DNA of 64,000 nucleotides, taken from Caldicoprobacter oshimai DSM 21659 (lineage in GTDB: Bacteria; Bacillota; Clostridia; Caldicoprobacterales; Caldicoprobacteraceae). The position numbers and the translations under genes are program-made. Of this stretch, positions 41,609-49,483 are shown piece by piece. The notes beneath the pieces are model-generated. The model did not search any database. It saw nothing but the letters and a program-made list of their open reading frames with translations, and was not told the origin of the DNA. Position 1 is the stretch's first letter; the number at the start of each line of letters is the position of its first letter. Where the stretch lies: contig JAGB01000003.1 of NCBI GenBank assembly GCA_000526435.1, positions 332,579 through 396,578 of the forward strand, in the 5' to 3' direction.

Positions 41609-42565
41609 TTAATTCATATCCTCGGAACCAAAAATCTTTTTATAAGCCGCTTCAATTCGTTCCAGCTGCTCTTGAGACAGCTCCCATTCACCAGCTCCCG
41701 CATTTTGCTCGGCCTGTGCAGGGGTTTTGACACCCACCAGCGCTGTCGTCACACCATCCTGCTGATTTACCCAGTTGATGGCAACATGTGCTACAGGCTT
41801 GCCCACCTCTTCAGCAATCTCCCTCAGCACGTCCACCAGCTGCATGGCCTTACTCCATAAAGGTTCACGGAAAAACGGATAAAACTTATCCCTGTTGTCG
41901 CCTTGTTCGAACTTAGGCTTCTCCTTAAACTTACCAGTCAAAATACCCGCTCCCAGAGAACCGTATGTAAGGATGCCAATCCCCCTCTCTCGACAGAAAG
42001 GCAGCACGTCCTTCTCTATACCTCTTTCCAGTAAGGAATACTGCGGCTGCAGGCTGACAACCTCCGTCATAGACGTAATCTCCTCCATAAGCTTCCTGTC
42101 AAAATTGGAAACCCCGAGATATCTGAACTTGCCAGCCTGTCTCAGCTTAACCAGCTCATTCACTGTATCTTCCAGAGGAGTATTTTTGTCAGGCCAGTGG
42201 ATCTGGTACAGGTCTATTACATCAACGCCCAAACGTTTTAGAGACTCGTCAATCTCTTTTCTTATGGATTCAGGCTTTAAATTGCGTATAAAGCGTGGCC
42301 CTTCACGGACGATGCCGCATTTGGTGGCAATGATTACTTTGTCACGCCTTCCCTTTATGGCTTCACCTACAATGCGTTCAGCATGGCCATTGCCATACGC
42401 CGGCGCCGTGTCTATAAGGTTTATACCACAGTCTATCGCCCTCTGAATGGTTTCAATGGAGCGCCTGTCATCCACACTACCCCAGAAATCTCCTCCAATA
42501 GCCCAGGTTCCCAGGCCTACCACTGAAACCTCAAGGTCGCTTGTCCCAAGCCTTTTATACCTCAT
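41609..42565 (-). CDS. Aldo/keto reductase
   Basis: 318 residues, (beta/alpha)8 barrel. The catalytic tetrad is visible: Asp and Tyr in IDTAPAYGNGHAERIVG, Lys in VIIATKCG, His in DLYQIHWPD. The C-terminal NADPH-binding LVGVKTPAQAEQNAGAGEW is present. Resembles the YhdN/general-stress-protein-69 group. AAAAAGGAG precedes the ATG. Substrate unknown. Confidence 0.92.
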   Translation of the reverse strand: MRYKRLGTSDLEVSVVGLGTWAIGGDFWGSVDDRRSIETIQRAIDCGINLIDTAPAYGNGHAERIVGEAIKGRRDKVIIATKCGIVREGPRFIRNLKPESIRKEIDESLKRLGVDVIDLYQIHWPDKNTPLEDTVNELVKLRQAGKFRYLGVSNFDRKLMEEITSMTEVVSLQPQYSLLERGIEKDVLPFCRERGIGILTYGSLGAGILTGKFKEKPKFEQGDNRDKFYPFFREPLWSKAMQLVDVLREIAEEVGKPVAHVAINWVNQQDGVTTALVGVKTPAQAEQNAGAGEWELSQEQLERIEAAYKKIFGSEDMN

Positions 42566-42708
42566 TATGCATCCGCTCCTTTTTATGTTTCTGTCAAATT
42601 ACAGCTTATTATATTTTCAGCTGCTTTTCAACCATTTGAACGCCACTATCGACAACTTATTCTTACCCAACCTTTAGCATATATTCCCTATCGCCACATA
42701 AGAAACAT

Positions 42709-42806
42709 CTTTCAATCTCTTATAGGTAGACTAAAAACTTTTCAACATCTTTGAGAAGTTGCTGCATCTGTGAACGGTTTCAATTCCTTATAGGTAGACT
42801 AAAAAC
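42709..42806 (-). CRISPR. Two-repeat mini CRISPR array, same repeat family as the main array
   Basis: Two 30-base repeats (42709-42738 and 42777-42806) flank one 38-base spacer. They differ from the main-array repeat at three positions (C for G at base 1, T at 10, T at 13) and two positions (T at 9, T at 13) respectively, and keep the TAGGTAGACTAAAAAC half exactly. Orientation matches the main array. AT-rich sequence with TATAAT-like boxes lies to the right, where a leader for minus-strand transcription would be. It lies on the far side of the cas operon from the main array. Confidence 0.85.
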
Positions 42807-42887
42807 CGTTACAAGTCGCTTTTGACAAGGCTTGTTATTTTTTGTAAAAAATATTATACCTCTAGGTTCTAGTGTTTATTATAGCAT

Positions 42888-43966
42888 TTATTCCCCGAAA
42901 AATAAAGGTTTTATAGCAAAAATCAGAAATTTCGCATCTAATTTCCAGCATAAATTTTTTCGTAATAAGGAATTAGCGTTTTTCCATATAGTCTCTGCTC
43001 TAATATCCTTGCTGGTGGTTACTACCCAAATCTCTTTTAGCTCCTTGTTATCCCCTTCATAAACCTCCTCTAAAAACCTTATAAATCTTACTTTAATCTC
43101 CTCCATACCCCCCACTTCAAATCCATCTTCATCCCATGCTCTAACAATAATTCTCTTCCTGCTCCCCTCTTCTACTTCCCATTCCCTGTCAGCTTCACGG
43201 TTTCAATACAAACCTAACGCATCCTTTACAATATGCAACCTCTCATCCTTTACCCTGACAACTGCATCCATCCCAATCAAAACTACTTCCTTAATCCATG
43301 TCGCTCTGCAATACAGAGCATCTGCTACTATTACATCCGCAAAATGATGAAATTGCTTGTATAGTTTCCTAATAAGCCTTTTACCCCCAGTAAGTTCTCC
43401 TTCATCCTTATCACAACAATCTTTTTTAGGTTCTAACATCTCATAACCCAATACAATATGAGGATCAGAACCCACAGTTGCACAGACTACTGCTTTATGA
43501 AAATAATGGGTTACTCCTTGTTTATCAACGCGCGTAAGACATCTCTCACAACTCTTCTTGATACTCTCAAATACCTCCACTCCGTCAATAGCAGCAACCT
43601 TTAACCCATCTATTGTGCCATTCTTAAATACCTTATTCCTAAATGCAGTCTTTACTATATGCTCATGCATGTCATTTAAACTGTCTATATCAAAACTGCT
43701 CAACGAACGCCTAATAGTATCCTATTCGAGGCAATCTTACTTACTCTCTTGTGAAATAAGTTTTTGAATCTTCCCTTCTCTAGTCAACGTTCCAGCCTAT
43801 TGAAACTCTTCAGCCCACAGATAAATGCAAACAAAACTATAAATGCTATAGTCGAGGTTTCTACTTGGGGTTTTATCCTCCCGTCTTTTAACCTCTTGAC
43901 TTCTTCTCCAAGATAATATATCTTGGAGAAGTAAGAGAACATCCTTTTTATATGCCTTTTTATCAT
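42888..43966 (-). pseudogene. Broken DDE transposase
   Basis: Three pieces in order on the minus strand: an N-terminal piece (MIKRHIKRMFSYFSKIYYLG ... GLKSFNRLER) ending in a stop, a core (FDIDSLNDMHEHIVKTAFRN, VAAIDGVEVFESIKKSCERC, FADVIVADALYCRATWIKEV) with the first two Asp of a DDE site, and a C-terminal piece after an in-frame TGA (NREADREWEVEEG, then VRFIRFLEEVYEGDN, ELKEIWVVTTSKDIRAETIW) that degrades before the last catalytic region. At least two stops and a frameshift make it inactive. It looks like an IS4/ISNCY-type transposase; I cannot place it more closely. Confidence 0.75.
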
Positions 43967-43969
43967 CTT

Positions 43970-44029
43970 GGACCATCCTTTCTTTTTTTGGATTTGTTAC
44001 ACAAAATTTGATTATAGAAAGGATGGTCC
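43970..44029 (-). promoter_or_regulatory. Hairpin covering the transposase ribosome site
   Basis: GGACCATCCTTTCT (43970-43983) and AGAAAGGATGGTCC (44016-44029) form a perfect 14-bp stem. On the minus strand the 3' arm contains the AAAGGATGG ribosome site just ahead of the transposase ATG. Such hairpins in insertion sequences block translation of read-through transcripts. Confidence 0.55.
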
Positions 44030-44166
44030 TATTTTTTAACCCTAAATTTTTTCCAGTAAAAATCGGAATTTATATATTCCTACTATTATCCTTTCTAAAC
44101 CTCTAAATACCAAAGGATTACGCCATTTTTATTTATCATTTTGCGAAACTTCTGTGAAAACTGAAG

Positions 44167-44220
44167 CAAAAAAATTGTCGTCGATCTCCAGGAGTTTTTA
44201 CGCTATTGGAGGTCGACGAC
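44167..44220 (-). terminator. Terminator of the type III cas operon
   Basis: GTCGTCGATCTCCA / TGGAGGTCGACGAC (one mismatch, 14-bp stem, 16-base loop) followed on the minus strand by seven Ts, about 35 bases after the last cas-operon gene. Confidence 0.9.
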
Positions 44221-44254
44221 AGGTGAAATTATGTTCTATTACGCTCTACCTTCT

Positions 44255-44938
44255 TCAAGACTTTTTGTTTTTATGCACCAGCTTTGCCAGCTGTTCCTGC
44301 ATCTGAGTATTAAAAATTCCTTTATCGGCATTCTGAGAGCTGCCTTTTGAAGTATCTCCTAAAGAGTGCCTTTTCGCTGCACCACCGCGTTGGGAAGTAT
44401 TCAAACCTGAACGTTGTAAAGCACCATCCACATAATTACTCGCATAATTACGTGGGTTACCATACCTGTTATTACAAGAAGAATCCTCCATATTCCTTGC
44501 CTGTTTTTTCTCATGTCTTCTCCTATCTTCCTCATCTAACCTTGAACTTCCTTGCGCCTTTATCAATCGTCTAACCCAACCAAACACATAATGAAGCTCG
44601 TTTAAGCTCAAATCTCTAAATTCTTCATTATCAACATTATATTTGTTCGGATAGGCTGATACCTTTGATAGCTTCAAAAAATTCTCAATAAAATCAACAT
44701 AAGCTCGCTTGAGCCTATTTCCCCCACCTATAACTTCCATATTAGAGCTTTTAACGTTATAAAGTATCTCATACAAATTCTGGACCTTTTCGATATCATG
44801 CTGCTCCGTTTCGGACACAAAGTCTATCATATCCAAAATAAAACTTACAAATCCACCGCCTCCTGTTTGATTTATATAATCGGCGGCGCTTTCTGCACAA
44901 AGCAGAAGCTGTTCTTTGCTTTTGGGCATGGCAACCAC
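44255..44938 (-). CDS. Unrecognised 227-residue protein at the end of the cas operon
   Basis: I do not recognise the family. Residues ~1-130 are predicted helical (SKEQLLLCAESAADYINQTG, FVSFILDMIDFVSE, VQNLYEILYNVKSSNME, LNELHYVFGWVRRLIKAQG), which in size and character resembles Cas11-type small subunits. Residues ~131-227 are polar, Arg/Lys/Asn/Ser/Gln rich and probably disordered (RRRHEKKQARNMEDSSCNNR ... GIFNTQMQEQLAKLVHKNK). It is the last gene, 51 bases after a Cas7-like gene and before the operon terminator, so it is surely cotranscribed. It could be a subtype-specific complex subunit, a second small subunit or an accessory RNA-binding protein. Confidence 0.55.
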   Translation of the reverse strand: MVAMPKSKEQLLLCAESAADYINQTGGGGFVSFILDMIDFVSETEQHDIEKVQNLYEILYNVKSSNMEVIGGGNRLKRAYVDFIENFLKLSKVSAYPNKYNVDNEEFRDLSLNELHYVFGWVRRLIKAQGSSRLDEEDRRRHEKKQARNMEDSSCNNRYGNPRNYASNYVDGALQRSGLNTSQRGGAAKRHSLGDTSKGSSQNADKGIFNTQMQEQLAKLVHKNKKS

Positions 44939-44989
44939 CTCTGCTTAGAAAATCAAAACATCCCAATCATATGCGGTTCTCAAGTACTT

Positions 44990-45814
44990 CTAATCATAAG
45001 ACCTCAAAGCATTTTTATAATTTAATACGCTAATTAAAACATTGATGTTTTGCCTTATATCATCACTACAGGTATCGATATACTCCCTGGCAAATTTTGC
45101 CCATTCAGATTGTGAACTCACCTCAATGCTGCCGTAAAAATACGATTTTCCATAACCTATCTTGGGGTGTATATCCCCGCTTAATCCCAAAGAAAAACAC
45201 AAAAGCCTGAGCTGTTCAATGGTCAGCCCTTTAAACATCACCTCTCCTTCAAATTCAGCACCTACCCCTACGAATTCGCAGAGAACAGGGCCTGTAAGCT
45301 GGATACCGTTTATACCATGTTTATAAAACTTGTATCCCTTATATTTGCCGTTTTCAATATAAAAACTGTTGTCAGGATGTGGCCGAAAGCTTTTCGGTAT
45401 CCCCCTTATCTCTGTTCTATATTCTATCGCCTTAAGATCGCTAAAGCGCACTTTGCTTTTACTCCCCATCGTCCCAAACATATCGCATATTATGCATTTT
45501 TGACCCCCAACATGGCTTTTGTTAGCAGGCAATTTGCTACCATCCCGCAAAGCGGTCTGCAAACAGCTGTATGACACGCTTTCGGCAATGGTCCTTATAC
45601 ACCCTTTAAAGCTAGTACCGGGAATAACTATTCTGCCGTTAACTTTGACAAATTCTTTATAAACATTTTTATTGTCCTGTATCCTGTAACGGCCTGAGGA
45701 AATATGAACCGGAGTTAAAGTTTTTACTTTAATAGGGATCCGCCCTTCCAAATCACCTTTCTCGTTATACCCCTCACATCTTAAAAAAGGCACAAAATCA
45801 TAAGGCTTTGTCAT
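44990..45814 (-). CDS. Cas7/RAMP protein, Csm5-like
   Basis: About 274 residues from MTKPYDFVPFLRCEGYNEKG. RAMP fold: beta1 RIPIKVKTLTPVHISSG, the family-wide IPGTSFKGCIRT, a Cys pair in KCIICDMFGTMGSKSKVRFSD, and a C-terminal glycine-rich loop (LGLSGDIHPKIGYGKSYFYG). No Asp aligns with the Csm3 cleavage residue, so it is more likely a cap subunit than a target-cleaving one. The frame extends 16 codons upstream into the previous gene; the ATG at 45814 gives a normal short overlap. Confidence 0.75.
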   Translation of the reverse strand: MTKPYDFVPFLRCEGYNEKGDLEGRIPIKVKTLTPVHISSGRYRIQDNKNVYKEFVKVNGRIVIPGTSFKGCIRTIAESVSYSCLQTALRDGSKLPANKSHVGGQKCIICDMFGTMGSKSKVRFSDLKAIEYRTEIRGIPKSFRPHPDNSFYIENGKYKGYKFYKHGINGIQLTGPVLCEFVGVGAEFEGEVMFKGLTIEQLRLLCFSLGLSGDIHPKIGYGKSYFYGSIEVSSQSEWAKFAREYIDTCSDDIRQNINVLISVLNYKNALRSYD

Positions 45815-46646
45815 CTTCCAACTCACATCCTTGCAAAACAGCATTATCATTGATGGATACATCGATCAATAGAGCTAAAATTGTCTCTCTACCCGTCAAT
45901 TGCTTTTCTATATAAAATCCTTTGTCAATATAACCCTCTGCTTGCTTTTTCTTATCGTAATATTTAACTTTTAATGCCACATTTTGAATTTTCATCTGCC
46001 CAAAACCCTTGGAAGTAAAACCTCCAAAGGTAACAAACCCCTGGTCTATTCTATCAAATACCTCAAACAGCAGTTTTAGATGCCACCTAAAAAAGTTCTT
46101 AAGCCTTATTTCACATTTAAACGAGGCATCCTCCACATATTCAAATTCGTAAAGCGCATTTGTTTTTGCCGCTCCTGTTATGCGGTCTATAGCAACCGAC
46201 GTCCTATGGCCTACCCTAAAAGTTCCTACTGGATAAGCGTCATTGAAAGCTATACGGCTCTTAAGCACGGTTGAGCCAAACAGCTTACAGGCCGGGCAGC
46301 TAGCCTTATATCGTTCTTTTCCAATTTCATTTTCCTTTATTTCCTCCGTTTTTGTCTTTTCCTCCTTTTTTTTCATTTTCTCTTTTCCTTCTATTTTCTT
46401 CGCACAGGGATCCCTGAATATATCACAGCTGCCGGGAAGCAGCTGTTCAGCACTGCTTCTGAAAACCCCTTTTAAAGACGAACCCGGGATGACCGGTACC
46501 AGCTTTCCGTCCCTGTACATGGTCAAAAATGTGTTGTCAGCTGCAGTGGGATCTAACTGGTCCTTATCCCCTGCATTGATAAAAAGCGGACTTACGGTCT
46601 TCATTTCAAAGTATATACTGGCTTCATTGTATAACCTCTTAAACAT
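45798..46646 (-). CDS. Cas7/RAMP protein, Csm3-like, with Lys/Glu insert
   Basis: 282 residues. FEMKTVSPLFINAGDKDQLD, then AADNTFLTMYRDG with Asp37 at the position of the Csm3 catalytic Asp, VPVIPGSSLKGVFRSSAEQL, CPACKLFGSTVLKSRIAFND, and the G-loop VTFGGFTSKGFGQMKI. A ~35-residue Lys/Glu-rich insertion (about 83-116) lies before the Cys pair and is probably a surface coiled coil. A backbone subunit of the effector complex that may cut target RNA. It overlaps its upstream neighbour by 8 bases. Confidence 0.8.
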   Translation of the reverse strand: MFKRLYNEASIYFEMKTVSPLFINAGDKDQLDPTAADNTFLTMYRDGKLVPVIPGSSLKGVFRSSAEQLLPGSCDIFRDPCAKKIEGKEKMKKKEEKTKTEEIKENEIGKERYKASCPACKLFGSTVLKSRIAFNDAYPVGTFRVGHRTSVAIDRITGAAKTNALYEFEYVEDASFKCEIRLKNFFRWHLKLLFEVFDRIDQGFVTFGGFTSKGFGQMKIQNVALKVKYYDKKKQAEGYIDKGFYIEKQLTGRETILALLIDVSINDNAVLQGCELEDDKAL

Positions 46647-47427
46647 ACTGCCACCTCATTTCATCCTTCAATCCTTCAAGTAGATATTGTTTAAGGTTTT
46701 TATGCTCAATTTTATATGCGCTCACATCTGTAAGCCGTATACAGCCTAATCCCACCGAGGTTTTACCTCCCACTCTTAATTCACCGCTTTTAAGCACGTT
46801 TATCATAAGTTTCAGCAGCTCCTCATATTCGGGTTCCAGGTTATCCACCGTCATACAAAAGTCAAACTTGGCACCCGCTGCAAGCTGTTCAAAAGTATAC
46901 TTTTTCTTATCGGCTGCCGTACCCGTATCCCGATCTATACCCACGCCATCCCTTCTCTCAACATAAGCCTTGTCTTCCTTCAAAGTGCAATCATTCACCA
47001 CCAGTTTGGATGCAAAGTATTGGTTGCCAAATATCCTGCACACAGTACACATTTTCTTGTATATCTCCTCAGCAACTAAACGATCCACGTTTTGATTGCT
47101 TTGGCTTGATTTGCAGGTTTCCTTTATGCTCTTTACATCATCGTTATCCAAGCAAGGCTCGTTTACTATAAGGCAAGCATTAAACCTTTCATCAACCCCG
47201 CTTATGAGAAGAGTCTCTAAATAGCTCCTCAATACCCCTTTAAGAGAGCTGCCCGGAATATAGGGATTGCCATTGCTGTCCCTTATGACGGAGTTATCAA
47301 CCTGCACCGGGTCAAAGCTCTCTTCCCCTGAACCGATATGTATAGGTGTGTCCGCAATCAACGTACCTTTTATTATGTATTTATTGTAAAATCTATCAAG
47401 CAACATCACAGAATCATCCCCCCTCAT
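46639..47427 (-). CDS. Cas7/RAMP protein, Csm3-like
   Basis: 262 residues. YIIKGTLIADTPIHIGSGEE, VDNSVIRD with Asp44 at the Csm3 catalytic position, PYIPGSSLKGVLRSYLETLL, CTVCRIFGNQYFASKLVVND, RRDGVGIDRDTGTAADKKKY and the G-loop LRVGGKTSVGLGCIRL. This is the closest of the four to a classical Csm3 and probably cleaves bound RNA. It overlaps the Cas11-like gene by 4 bases. Confidence 0.82.
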   Translation of the reverse strand: MRGDDSVMLLDRFYNKYIIKGTLIADTPIHIGSGEESFDPVQVDNSVIRDSNGNPYIPGSSLKGVLRSYLETLLISGVDERFNACLIVNEPCLDNDDVKSIKETCKSSQSNQNVDRLVAEEIYKKMCTVCRIFGNQYFASKLVVNDCTLKEDKAYVERRDGVGIDRDTGTAADKKKYTFEQLAAGAKFDFCMTVDNLEPEYEELLKLMINVLKSGELRVGGKTSVGLGCIRLTDVSAYKIEHKNLKQYLLEGLKDEMRWQYV

Positions 47428-47765
47428 CTCTCCAAGGCTTTCAGCTTCCAGTACAAATAGCCGAAAAACTTGCCTATGTGCTTAAGCGCTTCTTTGTCAT
47501 CTTTCTTACATTTTTCATATATCTCATCCATATAGCCCAGTATGACATCACCAAAAAGCTTGTTACCCTCAAATCTTTCATCCCAACCATTGCCCTTACC
47601 CTTTTTGTATTCTATGAACAGCCTGAACTCCTTATAGCAGTCGGCATTAGTGGCCATTGCAGCCAGGTTTCTTATATTGCTGCTTCCGATTCTCCTGCCG
47701 TTGTTACGCCAAAAACCCGTATTTCTCCCCAACTGCTCCACATAATTCAACAATAACTCGGTCAT
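47424..47765 (-). CDS. Cas11-like (Csm2-type) small subunit
   Basis: 113 residues, entirely helical in character, with TGFWRNNGRRIGSSNIRNLA, CYKEFRLFIEYKKGKG and ALKHIGKFFGYLYWKLKALE. Size, charge, the position of S-x-x-R-x-hydrophobic helices and location between csx10 and a csm3-like gene fit the type III small subunit that lines the crRNA-target duplex. Sequence similarity alone is weak. It starts 1 base after csx10 ends. Confidence 0.65.
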   Translation of the reverse strand: MTELLLNYVEQLGRNTGFWRNNGRRIGSSNIRNLAAMATNADCYKEFRLFIEYKKGKGNGWDERFEGNKLFGDVILGYMDEIYEKCKKDDKEALKHIGKFFGYLYWKLKALER

Positions 47766-48926
47766 TTAACACACACCTCCAAAATGGTAATCGAATTTTC
47801 CAAAGCCATCACTGGTATCCATACCAAACCCTTCTATAGAGCCGAAATAATCAACCACATTACCGAAATCCAGAGAAGTTTTGAAAACTATCACGCTGCC
47901 TTTTTCAACCATATGGATCGGCTGTTCCCTTTTGTCATCTTCCACCTTGGAAGTATCATAGCCCCTGAAGTTGATAACCTCGGCATACACCTTCTCAATC
48001 TCGACATCCAAATCAATACCCAGGGCTTTAAACCACAATGCCTTATACTCATCAGTGGACATGTACTTGTCTATGCCATTTTGCTCAAAATTCAACTTGG
48101 CATCCGACACGAACTTAATCGCAAAATACCTCCTGTTAGCATCATCTATACCGTTGTACTCTTTATACTTAGCATCAAACTCTTCCATCCTTTGCACAAC
48201 CTTCTTTACATCCAGTAAGATATCCTGCCCTTCATCTTCAACTGAAATGCTGCACCTACCAAAGCCAACTGAGGTGTATTTCCCAATTCTAAGCTCATCT
48301 ATCACTCCAAGCTCTTCTGGCGTAAGTCCCTGAATTTGTCCAACAAATACATTGTCCTCATAATCCTTATCCTTATAAGTTGCAGATACAGCAAGTACCG
48401 AGTAAAGCGCACCATCTTTGGCAGTACCTGTATACCTGTTTATTGCCGTTTTAGTGATAAAACTCTTTATAACGCTGTAATTCTTTCCGTCTTTTAAAAA
48501 ACCCGATACAAACTCTACTCTACCCCTTCCACCTTCACATTTAGTACATTTAGGTTCTTGTATGAGCCTATCTATAAATCCATGCTGAGGGTTTATCTTA
48601 CACACCATAACAGTGGAAGGGATTACCTTTGTGGCCTCAGGATAGAAAAACGAAAACTTGATGCGGTCAAACTTTTGGCACAAGGCTCTGACCAGGCACT
48701 CGGCACATTTAGGCTTGTCTTTAAAATACACCCAGTTTTTTCGCTTTGAACCTCTTACTATAACAACCTCGTTTGGGTCATAATAAAAACAGTTGTTTAG
48801 TATGTATCTAGCAAAGGCTGCCCTAACGACATTGCCCGGTATGTAATCTATACTTTCAATATAATTCGAAACCTGCTTTATCCCTCCCACTATAAACGGA
48901 GAGGCAAAATTTAGCTTGACATTCAT
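47766..48926 (-). CDS. csx10: Csx10-like Cas5 RAMP protein (subtype III-D marker)
   Basis: 386 residues. It begins with a ferredoxin strand (VKLNFASPFIVGGIKQVSNY) and SIDYIPGNVVRAAFARYILN, the form of the IPG-R motif seen in Csx10. Two Cys groups follow (CAECLVRALC and CTKCEGGRGR), then GKYTSVGFGRCSI, and it ends with EGFGMDTSDGFGKFDYHF, a second glycine-rich loop. The two-domain RAMP structure and length fit Csx10, which replaces Csm4/Cmr3 in III-D and holds the crRNA 5' tag next to Cas10. It overlaps the upstream cas7 by 4 bases. Confidence 0.72.
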   Translation of the reverse strand: MNVKLNFASPFIVGGIKQVSNYIESIDYIPGNVVRAAFARYILNNCFYYDPNEVVIVRGSKRKNWVYFKDKPKCAECLVRALCQKFDRIKFSFFYPEATKVIPSTVMVCKINPQHGFIDRLIQEPKCTKCEGGRGRVEFVSGFLKDGKNYSVIKSFITKTAINRYTGTAKDGALYSVLAVSATYKDKDYEDNVFVGQIQGLTPEELGVIDELRIGKYTSVGFGRCSISVEDEGQDILLDVKKVVQRMEEFDAKYKEYNGIDDANRRYFAIKFVSDAKLNFEQNGIDKYMSTDEYKALWFKALGIDLDVEIEKVYAEVINFRGYDTSKVEDDKREQPIHMVEKGSVIVFKTSLDFGNVVDYFGSIEGFGMDTSDGFGKFDYHFGGVC

Positions 48927-49483
48927 TGTGTCACCTCCTCCAGATAGACCTTTACCCTGCCGTATCCTCTACTCCTTCCGTTACCCACGCTGTCTATCAT
49001 CCTTATTGCAAGCTCCAGATCTTCCTTATAATTCAAAGTGTTTTCATCGAAGTACACGGTTATCTGTCCAGTAAACAAGGCAGGCCTTGCAACTTCAGTT
49101 ACAAACAATGCATCCTCTTTAGCAGTCTTTTTATACCTATCCATGGCATTGCCGAATCTTATGAGCAGGTTTTTTCTCTCTTTTGCCTCACACTTTTCAA
49201 GCGTAAAATCGTTTACGTATATTCGCGATGGCTTAAAGCCCTGACCGCCAAAGATGTTGCATGCCGGGCAATCGCAAATGCCATCAATATGTTCTATCGA
49301 TGCTATCTTGCAGAAATTGCTACGAATCTTCCCTTTTATGGTGCTACCGGGTATATAAGGTTGACCTTTAAACAACACGGTTTTTTTATCCACAAACCCG
49401 TCGCTGTCCTCTCCCGATGCTATATTAAATGGCGTCATAACTTCTATCTTAACATCGTATCTTTTAAGAAGCACTGCTCCCAC
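48923..49483 (-). CDS. Cas7/RAMP protein, short Csm3-like
   Basis: 186 residues, the shortest of the four Cas7s. YDVKIEVMTPFNIASGEDSD, FVDKKTVLFKG with Asp32 at the candidate catalytic position, PYIPGSTIKGKIRSNF, CDCPACNIFGGQGFKPSRIY, and a C-terminal GNGRSRGYGRVKVYL G-loop. It lies directly after cas10 with a 20-base overlap and before csx10. Confidence 0.8.
   Translation of the reverse strand: MGAVLLKRYDVKIEVMTPFNIASGEDSDGFVDKKTVLFKGQPYIPGSTIKGKIRSNFCKIASIEHIDGICDCPACNIFGGQGFKPSRIYVNDFTLEKCEAKERKNLLIRFGNAMDRYKKTAKEDALFVTEVARPALFTGQITVYFDENTLNYKEDLELAIRMIDSVGNGRSRGYGRVKVYLEEVTQ

Noticed and set aside
42840..42900. Promoter or leader of the mini array
   Set aside because: TATAAT-like boxes exist, but the region is so AT-rich that no pair with correct spacing stands out.
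47766..48926. Could the 386-residue RAMP protein be Cas6?
   Set aside because: Length, Cys clusters and position after cas10/cas7 fit Csx10; no Cas6-type catalytic His pattern was recognised, though the glycine-rich C-terminus is superficially similar.
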